A stretch of 33,767 bases of DNA from Xanthobacteraceae bacterium (GCA_030037065.1 JASHRW010000156.1:1-33767), one strand, 5' to 3'. Numbered from the stretch's first letter, positions 19,506-28,437 are shown. Made by a program: numbers and translations. Notes: generated by a model not told the origin, from the sequence alone.

Positions 19506-21134
19506 TCACTCTCGGGCGCGCAATTTGAAGCGCTGGATTTTTCCGGACTCGGTCCTCGGCAGGCTTTCCACGACCTCGACTTCACGCGGATAGGCATGAT
19601 CGCCGACCATACGGCGCACAATTTGCTCAATATCCTTGGCGAAAGTCGGTCCCGCGCTTTGCCCTGGGCGCAGCGTGACAAAGGCTTTGACGATCTCGCC
19701 CTTATGCGCGTCGGATTTGCCGACCACGGCGGCCTCGGCGACGGCGGGATGATGCAGGATGGCGCTTTCCACTTCGAACGGGCCGATGCGGTAGGCAGAA
19801 CTTTTGATGACATCGTCGGCCCGGCCTTCGAACCAGAAATATCCCGCCGGATCGCGTCGCGCCAGATCGCCGGCAGTGATCCAGCCGTGGCGGAAGAGAA
19901 GCTCCGTGCGCGCGGCGTCCTGCCAATAGCCGAGCGCATAGAGACCCTGCTCGCTCGGGCGCTGCGCCAGATAGCCGACTGCGCCAAACGGCAGCTCGTG
20001 GCCATCGTCGTCGACGATGACCATGGCGAAGCCCGGCATCGGCAACCCCATCGAGCCCGGCTTCACCTCGGCATCGAGCGCATTGAAATTGCCGAGCGGC
20101 AGTCCGTTTTCGCTCGAACCGAAATGGTCGCGCGGAACGATGCCGAGGCCTTCGGCAAAGAAGCGGATGACTTCGGAATTCAGCGGCTCGCCGCAACTGC
20201 TGATCGCGCGCAAGCGCAGATCGTAGCGTGCCAGTTCCTTGGCGCCGAGCGCCATTACGCCGCGCAGCAATGTCGGCACCGTTGCCACGTTGCTGACGCG
20301 CTGCTCTTGCAGAAATTGCAAAAAGTCCCGCGGCGTCGGCGCGGCCTCGTAACTGAACACCGGAACGCCCATCGCCAGCGCAGCATGGTAGCAAACGAAA
20401 CCGTAGCCCCAACCGGGATCACCGGTAGGCCAGAACATATCGTCGGCTTGGAGGTCAACGCCGTAGCGCAAATAGGGTCTGGTTGCGGCAAGAAAATTGG
20501 CGGCGATCGCGACACCTTTCGGCGCGCCGGTCGAGCCGGACGTGTACAGGATCACAGCAGGGTCGTGACGGCGGCACGGCTGTGGGATGCAGACGTCCGT
20601 TTCGCCGGCGACCGCGCGATGCAGATCGATATCGCCCGCCCTTAAGCCCACGCCACCGGGACCTGCGATCGTCACCACGGCGATGTTTTCCATGTCGGGA
20701 ACACGGCCGCGGTAGTCGTGATGTGTGCAGACGACCTTTGCCGCGCAATTGAGCAACCGGAAGCCGACGGCATCGGGGCCGAAGCCGGTGAAGACCGGCA
20801 CGTAAACAGCGCCGGCCTTCCAGGCGCCGATCATCACCGCGATGGTTTCCGGCACGCGCGGCAGTACGCCGGCAACACGGTCTCCTTTGCGCACGCCGAG
20901 CGCGCGCAACAGATTGGCTATCCTGTTGCTCAGCAAGCGCAAGTCCCGATAAGTCACGACGACTTTGGAGCCGTCTTTGCCGACCCAGTGCAGCGCTACG
21001 CGCATGCCACCGGCGTGCCGATCGACGATGGTGCGGCCGAGATTGATGGGCTCTTGCTCATGCCAGCCAAGGTTGGAATCGACCGCGCTCCAGTCGAAGT
21101 CGCGCACCGCATCGGCGTAACTCGGCTTGGGCAC
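19506..21134 (-). CDS. AMP-dependent acyl-CoA synthetase (acetyl-CoA synthetase-like)
   Basis: YTSGSTGAPKGVAIA; GRADDVIKSSAYRIGPFEVESAI; PRTESGKIQRFKLR. Confidence 0.93.
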   Translation of the reverse strand: MPKPSYADAVRDFDWSAVDSNLGWHEQEPINLGRTIVDRHAGGMRVALHWVGKDGSKVVVTYRDLRLLSNRIANLLRALGVRKGDRVAGVLPRVPETIAVMIGAWKAGAVYVPVFTGFGPDAVGFRLLNCAAKVVCTHHDYRGRVPDMENIAVVTIAGPGGVGLRAGDIDLHRAVAGETDVCIPQPCRRHDPAVILYTSGSTGAPKGVAIAANFLAATRPYLRYGVDLQADDMFWPTGDPGWGYGFVCYHAALAMGVPVFSYEAAPTPRDFLQFLQEQRVSNVATVPTLLRGVMALGAKELARYDLRLRAISSCGEPLNSEVIRFFAEGLGIVPRDHFGSSENGLPLGNFNALDAEVKPGSMGLPMPGFAMVIVDDDGHELPFGAVGYLAQRPSEQGLYALGYWQDAARTELLFRHGWITAGDLARRDPAGYFWFEGRADDVIKSSAYRIGPFEVESAILHHPAVAEAAVVGKSDAHKGEIVKAFVTLRPGQSAGPTFAKDIEQIVRRMVGDHAYPREVEVVESLPRTESGKIQRFKLRARE

Positions 21135-21136
21135 GG

Positions 21137-21619
21137 CTACTCCCCTACCGGCGTTGGGACGCCGCCGCGCCGGCGAATGCGGTAGACGTGCTGACCTTCC
21201 AGCACTGTCTCGTCGTGCTGATTGATCAGCCTGACCCTGATGGCGAGCGTGCCCCAGTCCCTGCCCTGCCGCAGCTCGGCGCTGGCGACTTCGAATTGCG
21301 AGCGCACCATATCGCCCTTGAACACCGGCCGTTGAAACGTCGCGCTTTGGCTGAGCATCGCCACCATCGAGGCTTTCAAATGCTCCGACAGCGGCGCCGC
21401 GCCGAGCGCCGTGAGCGCCATCAGATGCAGACCGTGCACGATCGGACGGCCGAACTGCGTCGCCTTGGCGTAGTCGTCGTCGTAATGGATTGGATGATTA
21501 TCACCGGTGAGCGCGGCGAACGACAGTACATCGTCTTGCGTGACGTGCCGCGACGCGCCCGGGAAAATTTGGCCAGGGCTGAAATCATCGAGGAAGAGCT
21601 GCTTGACTTCTTGTTCCAT
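21137..21619 (-). CDS. MaoC-family (R)-specific enoyl-CoA hydratase/dehydratase
   Basis: From MEQEVKQLFLDDFSPGQIF; FAALTGDNHPIHYDDDYAKATQFGRPIVHGLHLMAL. Confidence 0.9.
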   Translation of the reverse strand: MEQEVKQLFLDDFSPGQIFPGASRHVTQDDVLSFAALTGDNHPIHYDDDYAKATQFGRPIVHGLHLMALTALGAAPLSEHLKASMVAMLSQSATFQRPVFKGDMVRSQFEVASAELRQGRDWGTLAIRVRLINQHDETVLEGQHVYRIRRRGGVPTPVGE

Positions 21620-22157
21620 TCGGCTCCTCCGGTGCAAGGTAGCATGTTTTTCGACTGAACGGCAGCCGCCCGCACCGCGGACTCCCGCTTGCCGGGAGAA
21701 GATTTGGGCTGAGGATCTCACGTTTGAGAGAATCTGTGACAAACGGTCCGGCTCGATTCGGAAATCAAGATTTTTGCGGAGCACGTCCGAAGTGCCTCCG
21801 ATTTCCGACATGGCGGCCGATGGCGACAACGACCCATCCCGTTGATTGGCCGTCGGCATTTGCTGCGTTGCAACGACGCCATTAAATCGCGGCTACGCAG
21901 GTTTACGCGAACTCTGTCGCGCCCGGCCTGAGCACGCCTACAGCGAGTCCGCACCGGGTATATACCTGGGGCGATGTGCCATCAGTAATGTTGATTACAC
22001 AGTATCCTAAATGGCTTTGCGATCAAGACACACATAACTAAATCTAGATCAGGCAGCCGTTAGGTGGCAGCACTCGTATTATGCAATGTTGAGGAAGCGA
22101 GCGCAGGACTTAGCGGACTTGTGCATTGAATTCGTGCGGAACGGCTTGTCGCGGGCC

Positions 22158-22406
22158 TCAATGCGGTTTCGGCGGCGCATCCATCTGGATGATCGTCGCG
22201 CTGTTGTTGCCGCTGTGCTGCTCGATACGCGTATAGCCGGGGCGTCGTTCGATCTGCACCTGGGCCGGCATGCGACCGCCGCTCTGCAGGACGATCGCCG
22301 TGTTGCCGCCGTTTGCCACTCTTGTCTCGGTCGTTCCGTTGGCCGCATTGGCAAGCGACGGCAACAGCGCAACGCCGGCGATCGCAAGTGCGAAGATGAG
22401 CTTCAT
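22158..22406 (-). CDS. Small secreted curlin-associated or divergent curlin-like protein
   Basis: 82 aa; signal MKLIFALAIAGVALLPSLANA; NGGNTAIVLQSGG ... HSGNNSATIIQMD; ATGA overlap with upstream curlin gene. Confidence 0.6.
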   Translation of the reverse strand: MKLIFALAIAGVALLPSLANAANGTTETRVANGGNTAIVLQSGGRMPAQVQIERRPGYTRIEQHSGNNSATIIQMDAPPKPH

Positions 22407-22765
22407 GCCCACCGTCCCGATTGCGAGATGCTCGACCGGTTGAGGCTGCCGACCTGCGTCGATATCGCCGAATTCACTCCGCCGCTTTGCTTGAGTACGG
22501 CCGAGGTCGTGACGCCGACTTGTATGTTGGTGGCGATGTTGCTGGCGCCGGTCTGCGAGACGCTGCTCGAAACCGAATTTCCCGCCTGGACGACCCCGGC
22601 GAAATTGACCTTTCCGGTTTGCTGCAGCGTGACTGACGGATTGGTGCCGACCTGCACCAATCCATAGACGTTGACCGCGTTTGATTGCACGACGTTGACC
22701 TGGGCGAAGCTCGCGCCCGGCAGCAACGCCAGAATCCAGGCCGCCAAACACATCCTTATCAGCAT
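22403..22765 (-). CDS. Curlin-repeat protein (CsgA/CsgB-like)
   Basis: RBS GGAGGAG before ATG 22765; signal MLIRMCLAAWILALLPGASFA; about eight 11-aa units QVGTNPSVTLQ/QTGKVNFAGVV/QAGNSVSSSVS/QTGASNIATNI/QVGVTTSAVLK/QSGGVNSAIST/QVGSLNRSSIS/QSG. Confidence 0.82.
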   Translation of the reverse strand: MLIRMCLAAWILALLPGASFAQVNVVQSNAVNVYGLVQVGTNPSVTLQQTGKVNFAGVVQAGNSVSSSVSQTGASNIATNIQVGVTTSAVLKQSGGVNSAISTQVGSLNRSSISQSGRWA

Positions 22766-22864
22766 TTGGTTACTCCTCCGCATGCCATCCGCAGCGCCAC
22801 GCGCGGATGGGCAAATGACCCACGCCGACACCGAGGCGGCGGCGCGGGTCCTCGGTTGCGAGCC

Positions 22865-23128
22865 TTATCGCCTCTGGGTAATGATCGAGTTGTTGACCAA
22901 GCCAGCCTGCCCAACCCCCGCGGCGTTATGGTAGCCGCTCTGGCCGACGTATGAGTTGTTGACGAACCCGATCTGGGCGGTCGTCGCGGCATTCCGCGCG
23001 CCCGATTGCGAAACGGCCGAGTTGTTGAAAGCACCCACCTGGATGGTGGTCGCGGTGTTCGACTGCGCGAATGCGGCGGTCGCGAACGCCAGCGACACGA
23101 CGGCCGCCAATACCATAGACTTCGACAT
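22865..23128 (-). CDS. Curlin-repeat protein (CsgA-like)
   Basis: RBS AGGAG; signal MSKSMVLAAVVSLAFATAAFA; five 11-aa units QVGAFNNSAVS/QSGARNAATTA/QIGFVNNSYVG/QSGYHNAAGVG/QAGLVNNSIIT. Confidence 0.85.
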   Translation of the reverse strand: MSKSMVLAAVVSLAFATAAFAQSNTATTIQVGAFNNSAVSQSGARNAATTAQIGFVNNSYVGQSGYHNAAGVGQAGLVNNSIITQRR

Positions 23129-23283
23129 CTGTCAGCTCCTGTTGACGCGTGGGACCTTCATCAATGAGGAGGGGAAGGCAGGTCGTTGGGCCTTCGTCCC
23201 AGGCAAACTGTTTACCATTAATAATGCGGAGTCAACGCATAGTACGTATTTTATGGTCTAATCAAATATGGTTACGTCCTATA

Positions 23284-23302
23284 CGATAATTGCGTATTAT
23301 CG
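23284..23302. promoter_or_regulatory. Inverted repeat in the intergenic region between the curlin cluster and the antitoxin-like gene
   Basis: CGATAAT-TGCGT-ATTATCG, perfect 7-bp arms, 5-nt spacer. Confidence 0.4.
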
Positions 23303-23408
23303 GCTTTCTCGTGGACAGAGCGCCGCCGGCGACGGCCTTTCGCCGCGGGCCGTGAAAGGTGGAGGGAACGAGACCCGGCCGCCCAAAAACGAAAGCTGGA
23401 GTGGGGCG

Positions 23409-23636
23409 ATGAAAAGAGTGACTTCCGCTGACTTGATCCGCAATTTCGGGCCATACAGCGATGCGGCCTTGAGCGAGCCGATTTTCATCACTAAGAACGG
23501 CCGTGACCGACTGGTGTTGATCGGCATCGATCAGTTCAATGTGTTCCAGCACGCGCTGGACGCGCTAGAGGACGAGAAGGCGAGCGGGGACAAAACACCC
23601 GTGCGGCAAAAAGTCTCGCCGCGCCGCGCCCGGTGA
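23409..23636 (+). CDS. Type II antitoxin, Phd/YefM-like (orphan)
   Basis: MKRVTSADLIRNFGPYSDAALSEPIFITKNGRDRLVLIGIDQFNVF resembles the Phd/YefM N-terminal fold; no toxin-like ORF adjacent. Confidence 0.7.
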   Translation: MKRVTSADLIRNFGPYSDAALSEPIFITKNGRDRLVLIGIDQFNVFQHALDALEDEKASGDKTPVRQKVSPRRAR

Positions 23637-23673
23637 CGGGATGAGCTTTCAACACAAATAAATCGAGGACTTA

Positions 23674-23964
23674 ATGGCAGCTTATGTGATTTTCGACGTC
23701 GATATTCGCGATCCAGGGCGGTACCAAGAATTCATGTCAGGCGTGAAGCCTGCCTTGGAGACGGCCGGAGCTAAATATCTCGCGCGTGGCGGCGCTCATA
23801 AGGTTCACGAGGGAGATTGGGAGCCTCGAAGGATTGTCTTGTTGGAATTTCCATCAATCGAGGCCTGGGAGTCATTCTATAATGGCGCAACATACCAAGG
23901 ACTCAAAAACGTAAGAGATGCTTGCAGCTCGGCCCGTCTGGTCAGCGTGGAGGGACTTTCCTGA
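23674..23964 (+). CDS. DUF1330 family protein
   Basis: 96 aa; MAAYVIFDVDIRDPGRYQEFMSGVKPALETAGAKYLARGG ... RIVLLEFPSIEAWESFYNG. Confidence 0.9.
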   Translation: MAAYVIFDVDIRDPGRYQEFMSGVKPALETAGAKYLARGGAHKVHEGDWEPRRIVLLEFPSIEAWESFYNGATYQGLKNVRDACSSARLVSVEGLS

Positions 23965-24392
23965 CTGGCTTTTTCAGGGTCGTACATTTTGATATCTGCC
24001 TTTTGCAGGTTGTGTCATCGACAGGCTTGCTGATGATATTTGCTTGTTGGGTAGAGCAGCAGAATTCGCGGTTCGGTTGCGGCACTTGGCCGTAATTATT
24101 GGTCGGGTCCGTGCTGCCGGATCACGCGGATGCCCTGGCGGAGCGTGAAGCGCTGATCGGAATAATTGGCAATCGTTGAAGAGCCTGTTGCGCCTTGCGC
24201 TGCAAAGGTACCTGTGAGGGACAAGTTACCGGTCGCCGCGTTGCGGCGCCAGAGGCGAGCCGGTTCCTATGGCGACGGTGTGGCCGGCGAAGGCTATGAG
24301 TTGTTGGCGTTTTTGCGCGGTTGGTTGGTTGTTTGAACAGATTCTGCCGGCGCCGGCCGACGGCCCGGAAAGCCAGCGAGCAAACTTGTTGG

Positions 24393-24910
24393 CTAGCGGC
24401 TTTTGTATGCGTATGACGTGTCGATCCTGACGGCGATGATTGGCCCCGTCGGTTGATGGCGTGGCGTCGATCCACGTTCGAACGTCTCGATGATAAACAT
24501 GCGTCCGCCGCGGCAGCGACAGGTCTGCGCGGAGACTGCGCCAGCGGAGTGATCGGTATCGGCGGGGTTCGCGTTGCGGCTTTTGCGCGCCGGGCAATTG
24601 GCGCGCGCGGGCGACGTTGTCAGCGGCGAAAGTCTTGGCGAACAGGCCGTAGTGGCGGATGCGATGGAAGCCTCGCGGCAGCACATGGATGAGGAAGCGG
24701 CGGATGAACTCGTCGGTGGTGAGCGTCGTGGTCTTGTATCGATCGGGCCCTTGGCTCCTATAGTTTTTCCATTTGAAGGCGACGGCTTTTGTCATCGAGC
24801 GCGAGCAGGCGGCTGTTGGCGATGGCGACGCGGTGGGTGTGGCGGGACAGATACGCGAGCACTGCGTCGGGTCCGCCGAACGGCTTTTTGGCATAGACCA
24901 CCCATGCGGT
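24393..24910 (-). pseudogene. IS91-family transposase remnant (C-terminal part, multiple frameshifts)
   Basis: WVVYAKKPFGGPDAVLAYLSRHTHRVAIANSRLLALDDK (frame 1), KAVAFKWKNYRSQGPDRYKTTTLTTDEFIRRFLIHVLPRGFHRIRHYGLFAKT (frame 2), CRCRGGRMFIIETFERGSTPRHQPTG (frame 3). Confidence 0.85.
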
Positions 24911-25024
24911 TTAGTCCCCCTGGCACACCGCGGACGCGCCCATGCCGTTCGGCGATGCCCGCTGGCGGAGGCAAAGCGGACATTCGGCCAGCGCCAGCCG
25001 TAACCACTTGCGGTGGTTAAATCT

Positions 25025-26371
25025 CTATGCCCGATAGAAGACGTGGGTCAGCGCCAGGGCAATCTGGGGGAAGGCGGAAAACACCGCGACGAAGCCGAGG
25101 ATGATGATCAGGAACGGCAGCACCGCGAGGACCAGGTCCTTGAGACCGATGTCGGGCGCGATGCCCTGAATGATGAACAGATTCAGTCCGACCGGCGGGT
25201 GAATGAGGCCGGTCTCCATGACGAGGCTCATATTGACGCCGAACCATACCGGGTCGAAGCCATGCGCCAGAAGTCCCGGCATGACCACCGGGGTGATCAT
25301 CAGCACGATGGCCACAGGCGGCAGGAAGAAGCCCGCCAGGATCACCACGACATCGATCCAGAACAGGAACTCCCATTTCGACATCTGCAGGCCGACCAGC
25401 CACTGGGTCGCGTTCTGGGTGATGTAGAGATAACTCATGACGTAGCTGAAGAGGAACGCCATCGCGATGATCATCATGACCATCGAGGCGTATTCGGCGG
25501 TGCCGAGCAGGATCTTCTCGATCTCACGCCAGCGATAGCAGCGGTAGACGATCGCCACCATGACAAGCGTGGCGAAGGCGCCGACGCCCGAGACTTCGGA
25601 GGGCGTCGCGTAGCCGCCATAAAGCGCCAGCATCACCACGGCGATGATGCTGAAGAACGGCAGCAGGCGCGGCAGCGATTCGACGCGCTCGCCCCAGCTG
25701 AAATGCTCGGCTGCTATCTTGGTGGCCGGCGTGGCCAATGACCGTCCCGGCATGCGCGCGCGGCGCTGGTCGAAATAGCAGCGCGCGATGACCCAGATCG
25801 CGAACAGCGACATGAGCGACAGGCCCGGCACGATGCCGGCGAGGAAGAGCCGGCCGATCGATTGCTCGGCGACGATGCCGTAGAGGATCAATGTCACCGA
25901 GGGCGGGAACAGAATGCCGAGCGTGCCGCCAGCGGCGACGAGCGCCCCGGCGAAGCCTGGGGAATAGCCGCGGTTGCGCATCTCGGGCACGCCCATGGCG
26001 CCGATCGCCGCCGCGGTCGCGCTGCTCGACCCGCACATCGAGGCGAAGATGGCGCAGCCGATGACGTTGGCGACGCCGAGCCCGCCCGGCAATCTGTGCG
26101 TCCAGCGGTAGACCGATTCGTAGAGGTCCGCCGCCGCTCGCGTTCGCCCGACCGCGATGCCCATCAGCATGAAAAGGGGAATCGCCAGCAGGGTGAAATC
26201 GTCCATGCCTTCATAGAGCGTCTCGGCGAGCTGGCCCACATTCGCGGCCGGCATGAACACCAGCATGAACGCGACCGAGACGCTGCCGAGCGCGAACGCA
26301 ACCGGCATGCCCGACAGCAGCAGGATCAGCGCTATGACGATGAAGAGAATGCCGATCTCGCCCGGACTCAC
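25025..26371 (-). CDS. TRAP transporter large permease subunit (DctM-like)
   Basis: GTG start at 26371 in a GTGA overlap; VSPGEIGILFIVIALILLLSGMPVAFALGSV; GNP-type multi-TM protein. Confidence 0.9.
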   Translation of the reverse strand: MSPGEIGILFIVIALILLLSGMPVAFALGSVSVAFMLVFMPAANVGQLAETLYEGMDDFTLLAIPLFMLMGIAVGRTRAAADLYESVYRWTHRLPGGLGVANVIGCAIFASMCGSSSATAAAIGAMGVPEMRNRGYSPGFAGALVAAGGTLGILFPPSVTLILYGIVAEQSIGRLFLAGIVPGLSLMSLFAIWVIARCYFDQRRARMPGRSLATPATKIAAEHFSWGERVESLPRLLPFFSIIAVVMLALYGGYATPSEVSGVGAFATLVMVAIVYRCYRWREIEKILLGTAEYASMVMMIIAMAFLFSYVMSYLYITQNATQWLVGLQMSKWEFLFWIDVVVILAGFFLPPVAIVLMITPVVMPGLLAHGFDPVWFGVNMSLVMETGLIHPPVGLNLFIIQGIAPDIGLKDLVLAVLPFLIIILGFVAVFSAFPQIALALTHVFYRA

Positions 26372-26937
26372 CGCCCCTCGCCCTCGCCGCCGCGGGAGCC
26401 GATTTCCTCGACGATCTGTATGATGTATTCGAGCGTGATCAGCACCATGCCAACCCCGATCAGGGTATAGGGAATCCACAGGTGCGGCGCCCAGGTCGAA
26501 TCCGTGGTCCAGCCCTGGCTCCAGGCCTGCCAGTCATATTGCAGCACCATGACCGCGACGAACAGGCAGAGCAGCGCCGAGAGGATGTCGCCAGCGAAAA
26601 TCCGCCGCCGATTCCAGCGCGCCGGCATCAACGTCTGCAACACCTCCGTTCCGATATGGCCGCGCCGCATCTGGGTGTAGTTGGCGGCGAGGAACGTGGC
26701 GCCGATCAACAGAAAGATGTTGAGCTCGAGATTCCAGGTGTGCGGCTCGCGCAGATAATAGCGCCAGATCACCTCATTGGTGATGATGACCGCCGACGCC
26801 ATGATGAGCAGGCCGGCGACGATGCCGCCGACATAGTTGAGGGCCCTCACGGTCCGGCTAAAGCCGCGCCACAGCCGCGCCGGACCGCCCGCCTGGGATG
26901 GTGGCGCGGCGCCAGCGCCGCCCTCGTCTGCGCTCAT
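26368..26937 (-). CDS. TRAP transporter small permease subunit (DctQ-like)
   Basis: 189 aa, four hydrophobic segments; between DctP and DctM genes. Confidence 0.88.
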   Translation of the reverse strand: MSADEGGAGAAPPSQAGGPARLWRGFSRTVRALNYVGGIVAGLLIMASAVIITNEVIWRYYLREPHTWNLELNIFLLIGATFLAANYTQMRRGHIGTEVLQTLMPARWNRRRIFAGDILSALLCLFVAVMVLQYDWQAWSQGWTTDSTWAPHLWIPYTLIGVGMVLITLEYIIQIVEEIGSRGGEGEGR

Positions 26938-27947
26938 GCGACCGTGGTGGCCATGTCGAGCAATTTCTGCCCGTCCGAAACCTGCTGGGCGAAGCTCTTC
27001 CAGGCGCTTTGTTGCGCGAGCTTTTTCCAGGCGTCGAACTGCTGGCGGTCCATGTCATGGACATGGTCGCCGGCCTTGCCGAACACCGTGGCGACTTTGG
27101 CGTCGTCGGCCTTGCACGACGACAGCACGAAGCCCTGCAGCGAGTGGCCGACCTCCATCACGATCTGCTGCTGCGCCGGCGTCAGGCTGTCGTAGGTATG
27201 TTTCGACATCAGAAGCGGTTCGAACATGTACCAGAAGGTAAATTTCCGGGCCGTGGTGACGTCCTTCGCCACCTCCTCGAGACGGAAGCTCATCAGCGAC
27301 GCGCTCGAGGTCCACAGCGCATCGACCACGCCCGACTGCATCGCGTTGTAGGTCTGGTTCGAGGGGAAGGTCGAGATCGAGGCCCCAGCCGCCTGCAGCA
27401 TCAGCTCGATCATCTTGCCGGCGCCGCGGGTCTTGAGGCCTTTGACGTCGGCCGGCAGCAGGATCGCCTTGTCGCGCGAGGCAACGCCGCCGCCTTGCCA
27501 CACCCAGGTGACGAGCTGGGCGCCGTGATCGTTGAGATATTTCGCCAGCCACTTGCCGATCGGAGCATTTTCCCAGGCATAGCCCTGCTCATAGCTCTCG
27601 ATCAGCGCCGGCATCAGAGTAAGATTGGTCGCCGGCAGCTTCCCGCCCGAATAGGCCAGCGGATAGACCGCCATGTCGAGCGCGCCCGACGCCATGGCGT
27701 CGAATTGCTGCACCGGCTTAAAGAGGGATGAGCCGGGATAGATCTGAAAAGTCAGGGCGCCATTCGTGCGCTTCTCGACCTCGGCGGCAAATTTTCGCGC
27801 CAGCACGTCGCGGAAGTCGATATTGGCGGGGAACTGATGCGAGATTTTGAGGACCCGCGTTGTGGCCGACCGCGCCGGACGTGCAAGGCCGCCGACGAGG
27901 GCTGTGCCCAAGGCGCTGCCGAGGAATTGTCGCTTCGTAACCTTCAT
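26934..27947 (-). CDS. TRAP transporter substrate-binding protein (DctP-like)
   Basis: 337 aa; Tat-like leader TKRQFLGSALGTALVGGLA; LKISHQFPANIDFRDVLARKFAAEVEKRTNGALTFQIYPGSSLFKP. Confidence 0.92.
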   Translation of the reverse strand: MKVTKRQFLGSALGTALVGGLARPARSATTRVLKISHQFPANIDFRDVLARKFAAEVEKRTNGALTFQIYPGSSLFKPVQQFDAMASGALDMAVYPLAYSGGKLPATNLTLMPALIESYEQGYAWENAPIGKWLAKYLNDHGAQLVTWVWQGGGVASRDKAILLPADVKGLKTRGAGKMIELMLQAAGASISTFPSNQTYNAMQSGVVDALWTSSASLMSFRLEEVAKDVTTARKFTFWYMFEPLLMSKHTYDSLTPAQQQIVMEVGHSLQGFVLSSCKADDAKVATVFGKAGDHVHDMDRQQFDAWKKLAQQSAWKSFAQQVSDGQKLLDMATTVA

Positions 27948-28437
27948 GATGCCTGCTCCTCCCTTGGCGTTCGGCTGGTTTGATCTACGGTCGCATTGCG
28001 GAAACCAGCGAGCCCATTATTTTGAACCAACTCAGCATCGATTGCCGACACTGGGGCAGAAAGTCTACAACCTTCCGCCCGGCAGAAGCAAAGCTGGGAA
28101 CACTGTATCCTATGCGGCAAGTTGCCATGGTCGCGAACGGCAACAGCGTCACGCAGCATGGGCAGCGTTGCGCTGATCTGCTCGGGAAGCTGATGCTGTT
28201 GCGCGGCGCGCCCGCGCAGGTGCCGCAGAGGATCCCCGACGAGACGGGCGACTGCGCAACGCAACAGACCTTGTGAGGCGGTGTCCTAACCGTTCATCAC
28301 AAGGTCGTGGGCGGGTCATTCAACTCAGCGCGGCATCCGGTCGGAGTGGCCGTTAACGCCAAATTCCTTACGGCGATGCAGGAAATCCATATGGATGCGC
28401 TATCGGATGCCGGAGTCGGTGAAGCAGCAATATCAGT

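Noticed and set aside
19596-20645. 349-aa plus-strand ORF antisense to the acyl-CoA synthetase
   Set aside because: High-GC antisense artefact over a well-supported gene.
25013-25741. 242-aa plus-strand His/Asp-rich ORF that looks like a metal-binding protein
   Set aside because: Antisense to DctM; His/Asp richness is the mirror of hydrophobic codons on the sense strand.
27980-28276. 98-aa plus-strand ORF divergent from the TRAP operon
   Set aside because: No signal, domain or coding-like pattern; probably chance ORF.
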